From the NCBI RefSeq assembly GCF_030409055.1, contig NZ_CP116619.1:2184628-2248627 (forward strand): a stretch of DNA of 64,000 nt, read 5' to 3'. The translations under genes and the position numbers were made by a program. Shown here in pieces: positions 18,278 to 27,803 of this stretch (position 1 is its first letter; each line of letters begins with the position of its first letter). The notes under the pieces were generated by a model. It was not told where the DNA came from. It did not search any database and was given only the letters and a program-made list of their open reading frames with translations. This DNA comes from Trichocoleus desertorum NBK24. GTDB taxonomy: Bacteria > Cyanobacteriota > Cyanobacteriia > FACHB-46.

Positions 18278-18307
18278 CGATCGCTTTCCTAGGTTGGAAG
18301 CGAAGGT
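18278..18307. repeat. 30-bp direct repeat, copy A (3' end of CPBP gene)
   Basis: GCGATCGCTTTCCTAGGTTG and the next 10 bases recur at 21077-21106 in the same orientation with two mismatches. Copy A includes the stop codon and last residues of the minus-strand CPBP gene. Confidence 0.7.
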
Positions 18308-20889
18308 GACGGATCAAGATTGAGTTTGGCATGTCCGCCTAACCCGATTAGCCAGACCACCACAACGACCCAGTGGACAAAAGCGATCGCCCATAAAGAG
18401 CCTGTCACGGCATAAACTGCTGTACAAGTCACTCCTAGCAATCCTGTCAAAGTCAGAAAAATGGGGTCTAAAAAGGTAGTTGCACCAGCCTTATACAGAG
18501 TTTTGCCGTTTAGCGGGTGATAGAGGATGAACAGCAGCAAACTCAGCGCTGCCCATCCGCCCCAGATATACCAAGCCACTCCCACCGTGGGATGCGGCAG
18601 TAGTAATACTCGGAAGCTTAATTCCTCTAAGAGCGCTGGTGTGAGTAATGCTCGTAAGGCCAGCAAACAATAGCTGAGCCAATTGGCAGACCAAAGATTG
18701 ACTTGTAAAAAACCAGAGGCAAAGCCTAGGGGTAAGGCGATCGCGCCATAAAGGAACAGCAACCCGACTGTCATCAGCCAGCCTCGCAGATCAGAAGGAT
18801 TTAGAGCGCTCAAAACCCGATTGAGCAAAATAGAAGCGATCGGAGCTTTCGCGACTGGAACGGTCAACTGACCCAATAACGCAGTCGGTGCAATGGGGAC
18901 GATATCCGGGTTCCAGCCGCCGACTTGATTCGTGCGGAGAAACCAGAGCTGTGCCCCATGTTGTAAGAACAAGTTAGCCAATTCATCTTGGGCTTGTCGG
19001 GGAATCATGGTTCGCCAACTGGTCAACCCTGCGAGTGGGTCGCGGCTACTCGTAAAGTCTTGTTCAGGATTGGTTCCCGCTAAAACAGTTGCGTTTTGCT
19101 GCCAGTCCGATCGCAAAATCCCTAGCGGAATTAGCCGCTCTTCGAGATCTTTGGCTAAGGATACGAGCTGCTGAAACCGTAGGGTTTGCTCATCTTTAGG
19201 ATGGGTGGCTAGCCAACTTTGAATCGCAGGCGTGGAGCTGACTTGCTGCTTGATGTGCAGAATTGTGGCATAGAGAGCTTGATTAGAGTCTTGTACACAA
19301 GAGGTTGCAGGCGTTACGGTAGCGCTTCCTGTACCATCTCCCACCCGATACCGCGCCATCATCACCTGTAACTGTTGCTGAAATTCCCGTAGGGGCGAGA
19401 GCGTAATGCCACCGAAGTCATAGTCGCGCAGCACTGGGTCAAATTTCACGAGCACATCTGAAACAGGCCGAGTTCCCAGCCAACCCCACTGTAAATTGCC
19501 CATGTAGTTCGGCCAGGTCGTGGTGCCTGAAATAATGGCATTGGGATTGTGGGCATAAACCTGCTGATACTGGACATCAAACTGTAACTCTTGGGTCAGC
19601 GGCTCACGCACTACCTCGGCTAGCCCATAGGAAAAGTGGCCCGTGACGGTATAGCCTAAAGCCGCTTCTGCTTTTCTGCCACCAATGCCGCCAAAGGTAT
19701 GTAAAACGATCGCGCGATCGCCTAGCTTCCACTTGAAAGGTTTTGCTTTGGCTTTCGTGACGGTTGAGCCAGGTTTAACTAAAACTTTCCGAAGAGTGCC
19801 TTTCTGCGTTTCAACCTTCTGCCAGTTTTGCTGGTTGATGTAGGTCAAGCCTGCGGGATGGCCTAGAACGACTCGCTCTGGCTGCAACTGTACCAGCGAT
19901 CGCGGCTGTATTGCTTGCACCACAAAAACCCCCTCAGCACTTTTAACGCCATAGATGTACCAGCCTGCTTTACCAGCCGGGGAGGTTTCGATTTGGCGAG
20001 GAGTGGAGGGCGCAATGCCGCTACGTCCAGCCAGTGGTTGTGGGATACGAATGGTTTCTAAGACACCATCAAATTTTTTAGAAACTGAATTGTAGTGTTG
20101 GACGCGAAAAAACTCGCGATCGCAGAAAGGGGGTTTTGAGCAGAGACTGGGTGCTACTTGCTTACCTGCGTGGTCATCTACGCCTAAAATTTTCACCAAC
20201 CCGTAGAAGCGTCCTGTGGCTAAAACAGGTTCCCGACTAATCTGGAGAATGCTGGAGGAGTTCCCTGCTGGGAGTACGGTGACATCCTTGAGCGTGACGA
20301 TGACATCATCGTTGGGCCTAGCTCCAGCCAAAGACTGCAACGGCCCTACAGCTTTATGACCATTGAGGCGATCGGGGTGGACATTGCCTTGCTGTTTACT
20401 GGTCTCAGTCCTAGCCGTAAAACTGACATTTTTTGTGACGGCTTGCACATAAGCTTGGACTTCTGTCTGGCGGCTCCATTCCAACCGAACCACTTTTCCT
20501 ACTAAGTTTTGCGCTTCGCTGGGTGCGTGTTGCACCTCTAACCAGACCCAATCTGAAACTGAAGCATTATTCGCTTGATCAAGTTGCAACTGCTGATAAT
20601 CTGGCAGCTTTGGGTCAGACAAGCCCTGACTCGGTAAGATCAGCCGACCCACCCACTCTCCTACGGGTTGATAGAGATTGGTTGGCAGTTTTTGGCTCAG
20701 AGGATAAAACTGGGGTTGGTTGAAGCTGGACTGTGAATGAATGGCGTAGTCAGTTGCCTGGATCGCTGACTTGGGTTTAGGCGCAAGTAACAAGCAGGCG
20801 ATCGCGGTCAATGCCACTAACAAAACAAAAACGCCTAACTGGTATCTCCCGCTCTGGCCTAACTTTCGTTTGATGTCTTGTAGAGCCAT
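18289..20889 (-). CDS. CPBP-type intramembrane protease with a large extracytoplasmic domain
   Basis: The last 190 residues form a multi-helix membrane domain with the CPBP (Abi/CAAX protease) motifs: EELSFRVLLLP (EExxxR) and FILYHPLN (FxxxH), followed by a third helix with a conserved His (IAFVHWVVVVVW). These residues form the glutamate-type active site. Before it lies a very long region (about residues 55-670), predicted outside the cytoplasm because it follows one N-terminal membrane helix (YQLGVFVLLVALTAIACLLL) and is rich in beta-type sequence. I do not recognise that region. Typical CPBP proteases are 200-300 residues, so 866 is unusual. Substrate unknown. Confidence 0.75.
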   Translation of the reverse strand: MALQDIKRKLGQSGRYQLGVFVLLVALTAIACLLLAPKPKSAIQATDYAIHSQSSFNQPQFYPLSQKLPTNLYQPVGEWVGRLILPSQGLSDPKLPDYQQLQLDQANNASVSDWVWLEVQHAPSEAQNLVGKVVRLEWSRQTEVQAYVQAVTKNVSFTARTETSKQQGNVHPDRLNGHKAVGPLQSLAGARPNDDVIVTLKDVTVLPAGNSSSILQISREPVLATGRFYGLVKILGVDDHAGKQVAPSLCSKPPFCDREFFRVQHYNSVSKKFDGVLETIRIPQPLAGRSGIAPSTPRQIETSPAGKAGWYIYGVKSAEGVFVVQAIQPRSLVQLQPERVVLGHPAGLTYINQQNWQKVETQKGTLRKVLVKPGSTVTKAKAKPFKWKLGDRAIVLHTFGGIGGRKAEAALGYTVTGHFSYGLAEVVREPLTQELQFDVQYQQVYAHNPNAIISGTTTWPNYMGNLQWGWLGTRPVSDVLVKFDPVLRDYDFGGITLSPLREFQQQLQVMMARYRVGDGTGSATVTPATSCVQDSNQALYATILHIKQQVSSTPAIQSWLATHPKDEQTLRFQQLVSLAKDLEERLIPLGILRSDWQQNATVLAGTNPEQDFTSSRDPLAGLTSWRTMIPRQAQDELANLFLQHGAQLWFLRTNQVGGWNPDIVPIAPTALLGQLTVPVAKAPIASILLNRVLSALNPSDLRGWLMTVGLLFLYGAIALPLGFASGFLQVNLWSANWLSYCLLALRALLTPALLEELSFRVLLLPHPTVGVAWYIWGGWAALSLLLFILYHPLNGKTLYKAGATTFLDPIFLTLTGLLGVTCTAVYAVTGSLWAIAFVHWVVVVVWLIGLGGHAKLNLDPSPSLPT

Positions 20890-21249
20890 GTGTTGCAGCC
20901 GTAATGTTGTGCTTTGGTAGTGGCTATGGTTAAAGCACTTGGTTTAAAGCATTGTTCCCATCTGCTGGCTATGCACCGCTAGCTTCATCACCCATACCAA
21001 TCCTTTAAACAAACAGCTAGAGCATTTTTTCTGGTACAACCTATAGATTCTGCTCAATGCCAGAGCTTTATTGATGCGATCGCTTTCCTAGGTTAGAAGC
21101 CAAGGCTTTTGAGTTGCGCTAAGTTGAGACAGCGCTCTACAAGTCAGAAACTCTTAAAATTGCACTCAACTCTGCTTAAACAGCTTAGTAATAGCGCTAT
21201 TCATAAGCTTTATCAGCATATAGACAAGTAATCGGCGAGGGGTGGAACT
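20890..21249. other. Intergenic region between divergent CPBP and invertase genes
   Basis: It should hold both promoters. Its centre carries copy B of the 30-bp repeat. No gene or RNA was seen. Confidence 0.5.
21077..21106. repeat. 30-bp direct repeat, copy B (intergenic)
   Basis: GCGATCGCTTTCCTAGGTTA and the next 10 bases match 18278-18307 at 28 of 30 positions. The copies flank the CPBP gene 2.8 kb apart. Copy B in reverse also encodes LeuLeu-Thr-stop-like codons, as if the 3' end of the gene had been copied. Confidence 0.7.
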
Positions 21250-22662
21250 TTGGGCAAAGCAACTCTAGAACAACAAGCATCAGAAGCGGCCAAATCAACG
21301 CTCGATCAACAGGCATGGGAAGCCCTAGAACAGTCCATTATTTATTACCAAGACCGTCCTGTAGGTACAGTGGCGGCTCGCGATCCAGAACTCACAGCCC
21401 TTAACTACGATCAGTGCTTCATTCGTGACTTTGTTTCTTCTGCCCTCGTCTTCCTGATCAGGGGCAAAACCGACATTGTTCGCAATTTCCTAGAAGAAAC
21501 CCTGAAGCTGCAACCTAAAAAACGCCAGTTTGACTGCTCCAAACCAGGCCGTGGCTTGATGCCAGCCAGCTTCAAGGTTGAGTCATCTCACGGGCATGAA
21601 CGGCTCAAGGCAGATTTTGGGGAACATGCGATCGCTAGGGTTGCTCCGGTTGACTCTTGCCTATGGTGGCTAATTTTGCTCCGGGCCTATTTCAAAGCCA
21701 CCCACGACGAAGAATTGGTCAGTCGAGAAGACTTCCAGCAAGGAATTCGGCTGATTGTTGAGCTTTGCCTGGTTGCTCGGTTCGATATGTACCCCACACT
21801 GCTGGTTCCTGACGGCGCTTGCATGATTGACCGTCGCATGGGGCTTTATGGGCACCCGCTAGAAATTCAATCTCTGTTTTATGCCGCGTTGCGCTCTGCC
21901 CAAGAGTTGTTGCTGCCCACCAAGCACAATCGCTATTTCATCGACGCTGTCAACTCTCGCTTGGAGCCAGTCACTAAGCACATCCGCGAAAACTACTGGC
22001 TCGACACCCACCGCCTCAACGTCATTTACCGCTACAAAGTAGAAGAATACGGCGAGCAAGCACTCAACCAGTTCAATATCTACTCCGATTCCATTCCGTT
22101 CTATCAACTCACCGAGTGGCTACCTACCGAAGGTGGCTACTTAGCAGGCAACCTCGGCCCCTCCCAAATTGACTGCCGTTTCTTTGCCGTGGGTAACCTG
22201 ATGGCTGTACTTTCTGGCCTGTCGAGCAAGAAGCAATCTCAAGGAATTTTGCAGCTGATCGAGTCTCGTTGGGAAGATCTCGTTGGAGACATGCCGATGA
22301 AGCTTTGTTATCCAGCCCTAGAAGATCAAGGCTGGAAAATCCTGACTGGATGTGACCCCAAAAATCGGCCTTGGTCTTATCACAATGGCGGCAGTTGGCC
22401 TGTTTTACTTTGGATGTTAGCGGCAGCAGCCCAGAAAGCAGGTCGGCCAGAAATTGGCAAACAAGCTCTCAAAATTGCCGAGGATCGCTTAGCTGAGGAT
22501 GAATGGCCCGAATATTATGACGGCAAAAACGGGCGACTGATTGGTAAAGAAGCCAGAAGATACCAAACCTGGACAATCGCGGGTTATTTACTCGCCAAAG
22601 AGATCATTCAGAAACCCAGCAACCTCTCCTTCATCTGCTTCGAGGAATTGGAGTTCGCTTAA
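21250..22662 (+). CDS. Alkaline/neutral invertase (GH100)
   Basis: This cytosolic enzyme hydrolyses sucrose to glucose and fructose at neutral pH. GH100 hallmarks are seen along the whole 470 residues: [24 protein letters not shown] (catalytic Asp region, about 41-64), [34 protein letters not shown]-like [32 protein letters not shown], and [21 protein letters not shown] (catalytic Glu/His region). Length is normal. Translation appears to begin at TTG 21250 after a GAGGGG ribosome-binding sequence; no ATG is near. It converges on pntB. Confidence 0.92.
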   Translation: MGKATLEQQASEAAKSTLDQQAWEALEQSIIYYQDRPVGTVAARDPELTALNYDQCFIRDFVSSALVFLIRGKTDIVRNFLEETLKLQPKKRQFDCSKPGRGLMPASFKVESSHGHERLKADFGEHAIARVAPVDSCLWWLILLRAYFKATHDEELVSREDFQQGIRLIVELCLVARFDMYPTLLVPDGACMIDRRMGLYGHPLEIQSLFYAALRSAQELLLPTKHNRYFIDAVNSRLEPVTKHIRENYWLDTHRLNVIYRYKVEEYGEQALNQFNIYSDSIPFYQLTEWLPTEGGYLAGNLGPSQIDCRFFAVGNLMAVLSGLSSKKQSQGILQLIESRWEDLVGDMPMKLCYPALEDQGWKILTGCDPKNRPWSYHNGGSWPVLLWMLAAAAQKAGRPEIGKQALKIAEDRLAEDEWPEYYDGKNGRLIGKEARRYQTWTIAGYLLAKEIIQKPSNLSFICFEELEFA

Positions 22663-22669
22663 AGCTCTA

Positions 22670-22702
22670 TAAAAAAGAGGGGCACTGAACTTGTACCCCT
22701 CT
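22670..22702 (-). terminator. Rho-independent terminator of the pnt operon
   Basis: Read on the minus strand, the 7-bp stem AGAGGGG/CCCCTCT with a 13-base loop is followed by six T. It starts 25 bases after the pntB stop and may also slow transcription from the convergent invertase gene. Confidence 0.8.
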
Positions 22703-22726
22703 GCCTTGATGTTTAAGCTTTCTAAC

Positions 22727-24127
22727 CTAGAGTTGCTTCACTTCGGAAACCAACTTATCTACCACTTCTTTGGCACCGCCAAACATCATCATCGTTTTGT
22801 CTTTGTAGAACAGATCATTATCTACTCCCGCAAAGCCTGTGCTCATTCCTCGCTTAATCACAATTGTGTGGAGTGCCTTGTCTACTTCTAAGATAGGCAT
22901 ACCGTAGATCGGGCTGCTGGCATTATCCCGTGCCGCTGGATTCACGACATCGTTGGCTCCAATTACCAGAGCTACATCCGTGCGATCGAGGTCTGGGTTA
23001 ATATCTTCCATGTCGCAGAGCTGGGGGTAAGGCACATTCGCTTCTGCTAGCAACACGTTCATGTGCCCAGGCATCCGACCCGCTACCGGATGGATAGCGT
23101 ACTTCACAGTCACATTCAGTCTTTCCAATTGGTCAGCCAGCTCTCGGACTGAGTGTTGAGCTTGAGCAACTGCCATGCCATATCCCGGTACAATCACCAC
23201 TGAGCGAGCATAGCCCAGCATCATTGCACCTTCTTCTGGGTCGATGGAGTGAATCACTTTGTCACCCTGAGCGCCTTCGGCTGTAGTTGCAGAAGCACCA
23301 CTGCCAAAAGCACTAAACAACACATTAGTGAGCGATCGGTTCATCGCCTTACACATAATCTGCGTCAGGATGATCCCCGAGGCACCAACCAAAGCACCCG
23401 CGATGATCAGCATGTTGTTACCCAGGATGAACCCTGCTGCACTAGCCGCCAAGCCAGAGTAGGAGTTCAGTAGCGAAATAACGACTGGCGTATCTGCCCC
23501 TCCAATCGGGATCACAAATAGCACCCCCAAAAGTAAGGAAATGCCAACCAATCCTAGAAAGATAGAAGCGTTGTGAGGTTCAACTATTAGGTAAGCACTG
23601 CCTGCCAAAAAGATCAGCAAGAGCGAAAGGTTGAAAGGCTGTTGCAACTTGAAAGTAATAGGAGCACCGGGCATAATGCCTTGCAACTTGGCGAAAGCAA
23701 CCAAACTACCCGTGAGCGTTACCCCGCCAATTAGTACTCCTAAAATGGTGGTGATTGTGGCTTCTAGGGGCACTGCGGCGGCAGTGCCAAGGAGTCGCCA
23801 AAATTCAGCGATCGCGACTAGAGCGGAGGCCGCACCACCCAACCCATTGAGCAGACCCACCATCTGGGGCATTTCGGTCATGGCGACTCTTTGGGCCGCG
23901 ATCGCGCCAATCACAGAGCCAGCCGCGATCCCCAACAAAATCATTTCGTAGTTGAGGACGTTGCGATCAAGCAAGGTAACGACGATGGCGATTAACATCC
24001 CAACTGCCGCGATCGTATTGCCTTGGCGAGCTGTAGCGGGCGATCCTAAACGCTTCAGACCAATAATGAATAGAGAAGAGGCAATTAAGTAGCTCAGTTC
24101 GATACCAGTAGAACCAAAGTAGCTCAT
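22727..24127 (-). CDS. pntB: NAD(P) transhydrogenase subunit beta
   Basis: PntB carries the NADP(H)-binding domain and part of the proton channel of the membrane enzyme that moves hydride from NADH to NADP+, driven by the proton gradient. About nine hydrophobic segments fill residues 1-270. The NADP domain follows: VIVPGYGMAVAQAQH (the GYGMAVAQ fingerprint), VKYAIHPVAGRMPGHMNVLLAEA, VALVIGANDVVNPAA and the C-terminal MFGGAKEVVDKLVSEV. Length 466 is normal. Its start overlaps the pntA2 stop by 4 bases, so the two are translationally coupled. Confidence 0.97.
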   Translation of the reverse strand: MSYFGSTGIELSYLIASSLFIIGLKRLGSPATARQGNTIAAVGMLIAIVVTLLDRNVLNYEMILLGIAAGSVIGAIAAQRVAMTEMPQMVGLLNGLGGAASALVAIAEFWRLLGTAAAVPLEATITTILGVLIGGVTLTGSLVAFAKLQGIMPGAPITFKLQQPFNLSLLLIFLAGSAYLIVEPHNASIFLGLVGISLLLGVLFVIPIGGADTPVVISLLNSYSGLAASAAGFILGNNMLIIAGALVGASGIILTQIMCKAMNRSLTNVLFSAFGSGASATTAEGAQGDKVIHSIDPEEGAMMLGYARSVVIVPGYGMAVAQAQHSVRELADQLERLNVTVKYAIHPVAGRMPGHMNVLLAEANVPYPQLCDMEDINPDLDRTDVALVIGANDVVNPAARDNASSPIYGMPILEVDKALHTIVIKRGMSTGFAGVDNDLFYKDKTMMMFGGAKEVVDKLVSEVKQL

Positions 24128-24417
24128 GCCTTCACCTCTTTTTTCTTAAACATTTGCAGCATCCGGTCTGTCACTAGAAAGCCACCAACCACGTTGATCG
24201 TTGCGAGCACAATGGCAATCAAGCCCAAAATGACGCTTAGGTTTGAATCTCTAGGACCAGCTACCAGAAGCGCGCCAATCACAGCGATCCCAGAGATGGC
24301 ATTAGAGCCAGACATCAGGGGGGTGTGGAGCGTGGGTGGTACTTTGTTGATTACTTCCACCCCTACAAAAGAGGCAAGGACAAAAACGACGAGTCCTGCA
24401 ATTAATCCTGCTGCCAT
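24124..24417 (-). CDS. pntA2: NAD(P) transhydrogenase alpha subunit, membrane part
   Basis: A 97-residue piece with three hydrophobic segments (GLIAGLVVFVLASFVGVEV, HTPLMSGSNAISGIAVIGALL, LSVILGLIAIVLATINVVGGFLVT) and a Lys-rich end. The TLHTPLMSGSNAISG stretch is diagnostic of the transhydrogenase alpha C-terminal domain. In cyanobacteria, as here, alpha is split into two genes. It lies 4 bases after pntA1 and overlaps pntB by 4. Confidence 0.96.
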   Translation of the reverse strand: MAAGLIAGLVVFVLASFVGVEVINKVPPTLHTPLMSGSNAISGIAVIGALLVAGPRDSNLSVILGLIAIVLATINVVGGFLVTDRMLQMFKKKEVKA

Positions 24418-24421
24418 TACG

Positions 24422-25597
24422 TTAGTGGCTCCTTTCCATTACTTGTTCGTTTGCTGCTGCCAAGGCATCCTTAATCCGCTGGTTGCGAATTTCTCCCGCA
24501 TGGGTGATACAAGCCGCATCAATAATGTCGTCGTCAAAGTTCAGATTTAGCGCTTGGTCTTTCACCAAGTACTGCACCAAGGTCAAGACGTTCTTGGCAT
24601 ACATCTGGCTGGCGTGAATAGGCACAGAAGAAGGCAGGTTAATAGGGCCAATGACAGTCACGCCATTGACTAGTACGTCCTTTCCTGGCTTGGTACAGGC
24701 GCAGTTGCCGCCTTGCTCTGCGGCTAAATCCACGATCACTGAACCTGGTTTCATTTGAGCCACCATTTCTTCAGTGACGAGCAGGGGTGCTTTTCTGCCA
24801 GGAACTTGAGCGGTGGTGATCACAGCATCGGCGGTCTTGACATGCTCAGCAACTACTTCACGCGATCGCTGTTTAGCGGCCTCAGAAATTTCTTTGGCAT
24901 ATCCACCTGCCGCCACCGTATCTTCTTCGATTGGGACTTCGATAAATTTCGCGCCCAAGCTTTGCACTTCTTCCTTCACCGCAGGACGAATATCAAATGC
25001 TTCTACCACAGCACCCAAGCGGCGAGCAGTGGCGATCGCTTGCAAACCTGCCACTCCCGCTCCCATGATAAACACCTTGGCAGGTCGGATCGTTCCTGCT
25101 GCTGTGGTCAACATCGGGAAGTACTTGGGCAAGGCGGCAGCAGCAATCAAAACAGCTTTATAACCCGCCACACTCGCTTGAGACGACAAAGCATCCATAC
25201 TTTGCGCTCGCGTGGTACGTGGAATCATTTCCATACTGAAGGCTGTCACTTTGCGATCGGCCAACCGCTGAGCCAAGGTCGGAGTCCCTAGGGGATCAAG
25301 AAAAGCAATGACTACTTGGCCCTCTCGCAGCAAATCGGCCTCATGCTGTCCATCCCCACGTTCTTGAAGCGGGGATACTTTCAGAAGCACGTCAGCCTCT
25401 CCCCAAAGAGCCGCTGTATCGCTTACAATTCTGGCTCCAGCAGCTTCATAGGTATCATCTGAGAAGCAAGCTCGTTCCCCAGCCCCCGCTTCAACCAAAA
25501 CTTCTATTCCTTGCTTCACCAAACGAGCAACCGTATCTGGGATCAAGGCAACCCGACGCTCACCGACTTCACTTTCTTTAGCAACTGCTATTTTCAT
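24422..25597 (-). CDS. pntA1: NAD(P) transhydrogenase alpha subunit, NAD-binding part
   Basis: The soluble NAD(H)-binding part of the split alpha subunit, related to alanine dehydrogenase. Features are KESEVGERRVALIPDTV at the start, the catalytic-site region EMIPRTTRAQSMDALSSQA, and the nucleotide fold VFIMGAGVAGLQAIATARRLGAVVEAFDIRP. VPGRKAPLLVTEEMV and DLAAEQGGNCACTKPG are further family marks. The ATG at 25597 has AAGGAGAG (25601-25608 on the minus strand) at close spacing. First gene of the pntA1-pntA2-pntB operon, which balances NADH and NADPH pools. Confidence 0.97.
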   Translation of the reverse strand: MKIAVAKESEVGERRVALIPDTVARLVKQGIEVLVEAGAGERACFSDDTYEAAGARIVSDTAALWGEADVLLKVSPLQERGDGQHEADLLREGQVVIAFLDPLGTPTLAQRLADRKVTAFSMEMIPRTTRAQSMDALSSQASVAGYKAVLIAAAALPKYFPMLTTAAGTIRPAKVFIMGAGVAGLQAIATARRLGAVVEAFDIRPAVKEEVQSLGAKFIEVPIEEDTVAAGGYAKEISEAAKQRSREVVAEHVKTADAVITTAQVPGRKAPLLVTEEMVAQMKPGSVIVDLAAEQGGNCACTKPGKDVLVNGVTVIGPINLPSSVPIHASQMYAKNVLTLVQYLVKDQALNLNFDDDIIDAACITHAGEIRNQRIKDALAAANEQVMERSH

Positions 25598-26634
25598 GAA
25601 CTCTCCTTCGTAATCAACAACTCGCCACTTCTAGAAGCAGCAATTTAAGGGGGTAAAATTTTGACTTCTATACAGCCTGAATTTTGAGGCAGCGCTCAGC
25701 TTTTAAGGCGAAAAGGTGAGATCTAGCCAGTACAAATTCATAGACGTAAATTCATTTCAAGCGAAGCAAAAACTATAGGAGGGCGATCGCTCACTTGCGC
25801 TTGTCAGAATACACATCAGGCATGAAGTGAATCTGTTCTATTACTAACATTAATAACAACAAAGCTTTGAACGCTCTCTCAGCAACAAATCAACCATTTT
25901 AGCCAAGCTACATTTTCAGCAAACGAATCTCTAGCAAACGAATCGCCAAACCTTAACTTCTAAGCGTGATGCTGGTTGCAATAGCACTCCTGCTATTATT
26001 CTCCCCTCTCAATCCAGCGATCGCGCCTTGCCCAAAGACAAGCTCTTCTTCCTCTGGGTTAACTCGGCCATATTGCCCTAAGCAATCGCGACAGACGGGG
26101 TCAGCTTGTAAATTGACTTGGCTTACTCGACTTAAAAAAAACAATTCTAGGGATTCCCAGCTAAGCGTAGAGGTGTATTTCGCATAGTAGGTTGATCCCC
26201 AAAATCCGATAGGTATCTTTAACTTGTTTTAATAGATTTCAATATTTAAAGACACAACTTTGAAGACAGCATCAATGGAACCAAGTTTTTCGGTTGCAAC
26301 AAGCTGAGCCATTTTCTGTCAAATGTCCGCCCTCATCCCCTAGAAGAAATTTTTCAATTTTTTCAGGTCTGTAATTTAGATATGTCATGAGTTTCATGCA
26401 TCATCTTCATGCCCGAAATCCATGAGCCATCCAAGCTCATCCATTTAGCAACCTACGCTAGTACTTTTTGCCGACCTCAGACCCTCAAGCTTGATCTAAG
26501 TTCAGACAGATGGCACTTTTTAGTAGGCTTATCGTCACCCAGCTCAGGATGGAACTTGATCAATACTGGTACAGTCAGTATTGGTGAGGTTTTGCAACTC
26601 AACGACTCAACCCTATTGTCCAACCACAAGGCTT
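25598..26634. other. Long intergenic region between pntA1 and the DUF2808 gene
   Basis: About 1 kb, with promoters presumably at both ends because the genes diverge. The middle (25953-26241) is open in frames on both strands and is listed separately. I found no tRNA, no known structured RNA and no clear repeat. Confidence 0.5.
25953..26144 (-). CDS. Possible small hypothetical protein or gene remnant
   Basis: The minus frame has no stop from about 26241 to 25953, but the only near-standard start is TTG 26144. Its product contains LSRVSQVNLQADPVCRDCLG and an acidic NPEEEELV stretch, with a CxxC pair that looks protein-like. The open frame continues upstream of the TTG (reading GFWGSTYYAKYTSTLSWES) with no ATG or GTG, which fits a decayed 5' end. 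On the plus strand 25966-26187 could encode a signal-peptide-like start (GTG ATG, then LVAIALLLLFSPLNPAIA). Neither has a good ribosome-binding site. I do not recognise a family; at most one of the two is real. Confidence 0.3.
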   Translation of the reverse strand: MFFLSRVSQVNLQADPVCRDCLGQYGRVNPEEEELVFGQGAIAGLRGENNSRSAIATSITLRS

Positions 26635-27168
26635 ATGTTCTCTAAAAAATTGATGGCTCGCAGCGCTTTTTCCACCCTCGCGATCGCAGGTTGTTTATTG
26701 GGTGCAATCCCTGCTGTCACGCTAGCTAACAGCTTGCCTGGATTGACCATCTTTAGCGGCGTCAAGCCAGAATATCGGCTCAGCTACCGCTTGGACTTTG
26801 GGGGCCATACTAACGGTTGGGATCGCTATCGCCTCCGAGTTCCAGCCAAGAAAATGAAATTGGCAGTTGCCCAATTCAGTATTACCTATCCCGACTATTA
26901 CAAAGGCAAATTCGATCAAAAAGACATGGAGATTCGGGTAAAAGGTAAGAGCGTACCCCTCCAAGAAGTCAATTGGAATAAAGAAAGTCGAGTTATTGAA
27001 CTGATTCCTCAAGAACCCATTCCTGCCAACAGTCCTGTTGAGTTGGTATTTTCCAACGTCAAGAATCCTTCTAGCCCTGGCATTTTTTACTTCAATTGTC
27101 AGATTTTGTCCCCCGGAGATGTGCCGCTATTGCGCTACTTAGGCACTTGGGAACTCAGCGTCGGCTAA
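26635..27168 (+). CDS. DUF2808 domain protein, secreted
   Basis: An exported cyanobacterial protein of unknown function, about 177 residues from ATG 26635. A signal peptide (KKLMARSAFSTLAIAGCLLG, cut near TLA-NS) precedes one beta-rich DUF2808 domain: FGGHTNGWDRYRLRVPAKKMKLAV, FSITYPDYYKGKFDQKDMEIRV, IELIPQEPIPANSPVELVFSNVKNP and YFNCQILSPGDVPLLRYLGTWEL. All match the family pattern. Upstream in-frame TTG would add 18 unlikely residues. It precedes rpmH by about 80 bases. Confidence 0.85.
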   Translation: MFSKKLMARSAFSTLAIAGCLLGAIPAVTLANSLPGLTIFSGVKPEYRLSYRLDFGGHTNGWDRYRLRVPAKKMKLAVAQFSITYPDYYKGKFDQKDMEIRVKGKSVPLQEVNWNKESRVIELIPQEPIPANSPVELVFSNVKNPSSPGIFYFNCQILSPGDVPLLRYLGTWELSVG

Positions 27169-27249
27169 TCGAGCCAAATTCAGTGGTACGATGGTAGACT
27201 GTGGCTTTTTTCACGCTTATCGATTAGCACGTTTGGAGCAACTTGGACT

Positions 27250-27387
27250 ATGACTAAGCGCACTTTTGGTGGCACCTCTCGAAAAAGAAAAAGAACTTCC
27301 GGATTCCGGGCTCGTATGCGCACTAAGAATGGCCAGCGAGTCATCAAAGCCCGCAGACAAAAAGGCCGTCAACGTCTTGCAGTCTAG
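27250..27387 (+). CDS. rpmH: 50S ribosomal protein L34
   Basis: A 45-residue basic protein, [20 protein letters not shown] followed by [16 protein letters not shown] and KGRQRLAV, which is L34 throughout with the conserved GFRARM and RRxKGR segments. It is too short for most ORF cut-offs. It opens the conserved rpmH-rnpA-yidC cluster; rnpA starts 41 bases later. Confidence 0.97.
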   Translation: MTKRTFGGTSRKRKRTSGFRARMRTKNGQRVIKARRQKGRQRLAV

Positions 27388-27428
27388 GCATTATTCATCT
27401 CAATTAACGGAGTGGCTCGAAGACTGAC

Positions 27429-27803
27429 GTGTCCCTGCCCCAGTTAAATCGGCTCAAACGGCGACAAGATTTTAGCGCTGTCTATCAAGGTGGAATTCGT
27501 CGCTCAACCGCGCATCTAACCTTACGAGCCTTAAATAAACAAGGCCATTTCAACCATTCCAGCCACTCTCAAGTATTACCCACTCAAATTGGTATTTCTG
27601 TTAGTCAGAAAGTCAGTAAACGTGCCGTAGTACGCAATCGCATTAAGCGGCAGATTCGGGCTGCTCTGCGACAATTTTTGCCTAAGTTATCCTTGGGATG
27701 GCAGCTGGTGGTTGTGGTACGTCCCGCAGCCATTCAGTGCGATTATCATCAAATTCTGCGAGAATTAGAGCAGTTGTTGGCAGATGCTGAGGTCTTACGA
27801 TAA
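27429..27803 (+). CDS. rnpA: Ribonuclease P protein component
   Basis: RnpA binds the RNase P RNA and helps mature the 5' ends of tRNAs. The 124-residue product starts at GTG (MSLPQLNRLKRRQDFSAVYQ) and carries the RNR signature in KRAVVRNRIKRQIRAALR plus the flanking FSVSQKV-like ISVSQKVSK. Its stop codon overlaps the next start by one base (TAATG), indicating coupling with the PH-domain gene. Confidence 0.96.
   Translation: MSLPQLNRLKRRQDFSAVYQGGIRRSTAHLTLRALNKQGHFNHSSHSQVLPTQIGISVSQKVSKRAVVRNRIKRQIRAALRQFLPKLSLGWQLVVVVRPAAIQCDYHQILRELEQLLADAEVLR

Noticed and set aside
24755-25291. 178-residue plus-strand ORF opposite pntA1
   Set aside because: It is the shadow of a very well conserved gene; the product is rich in Ser, His and Arg and has no family features.
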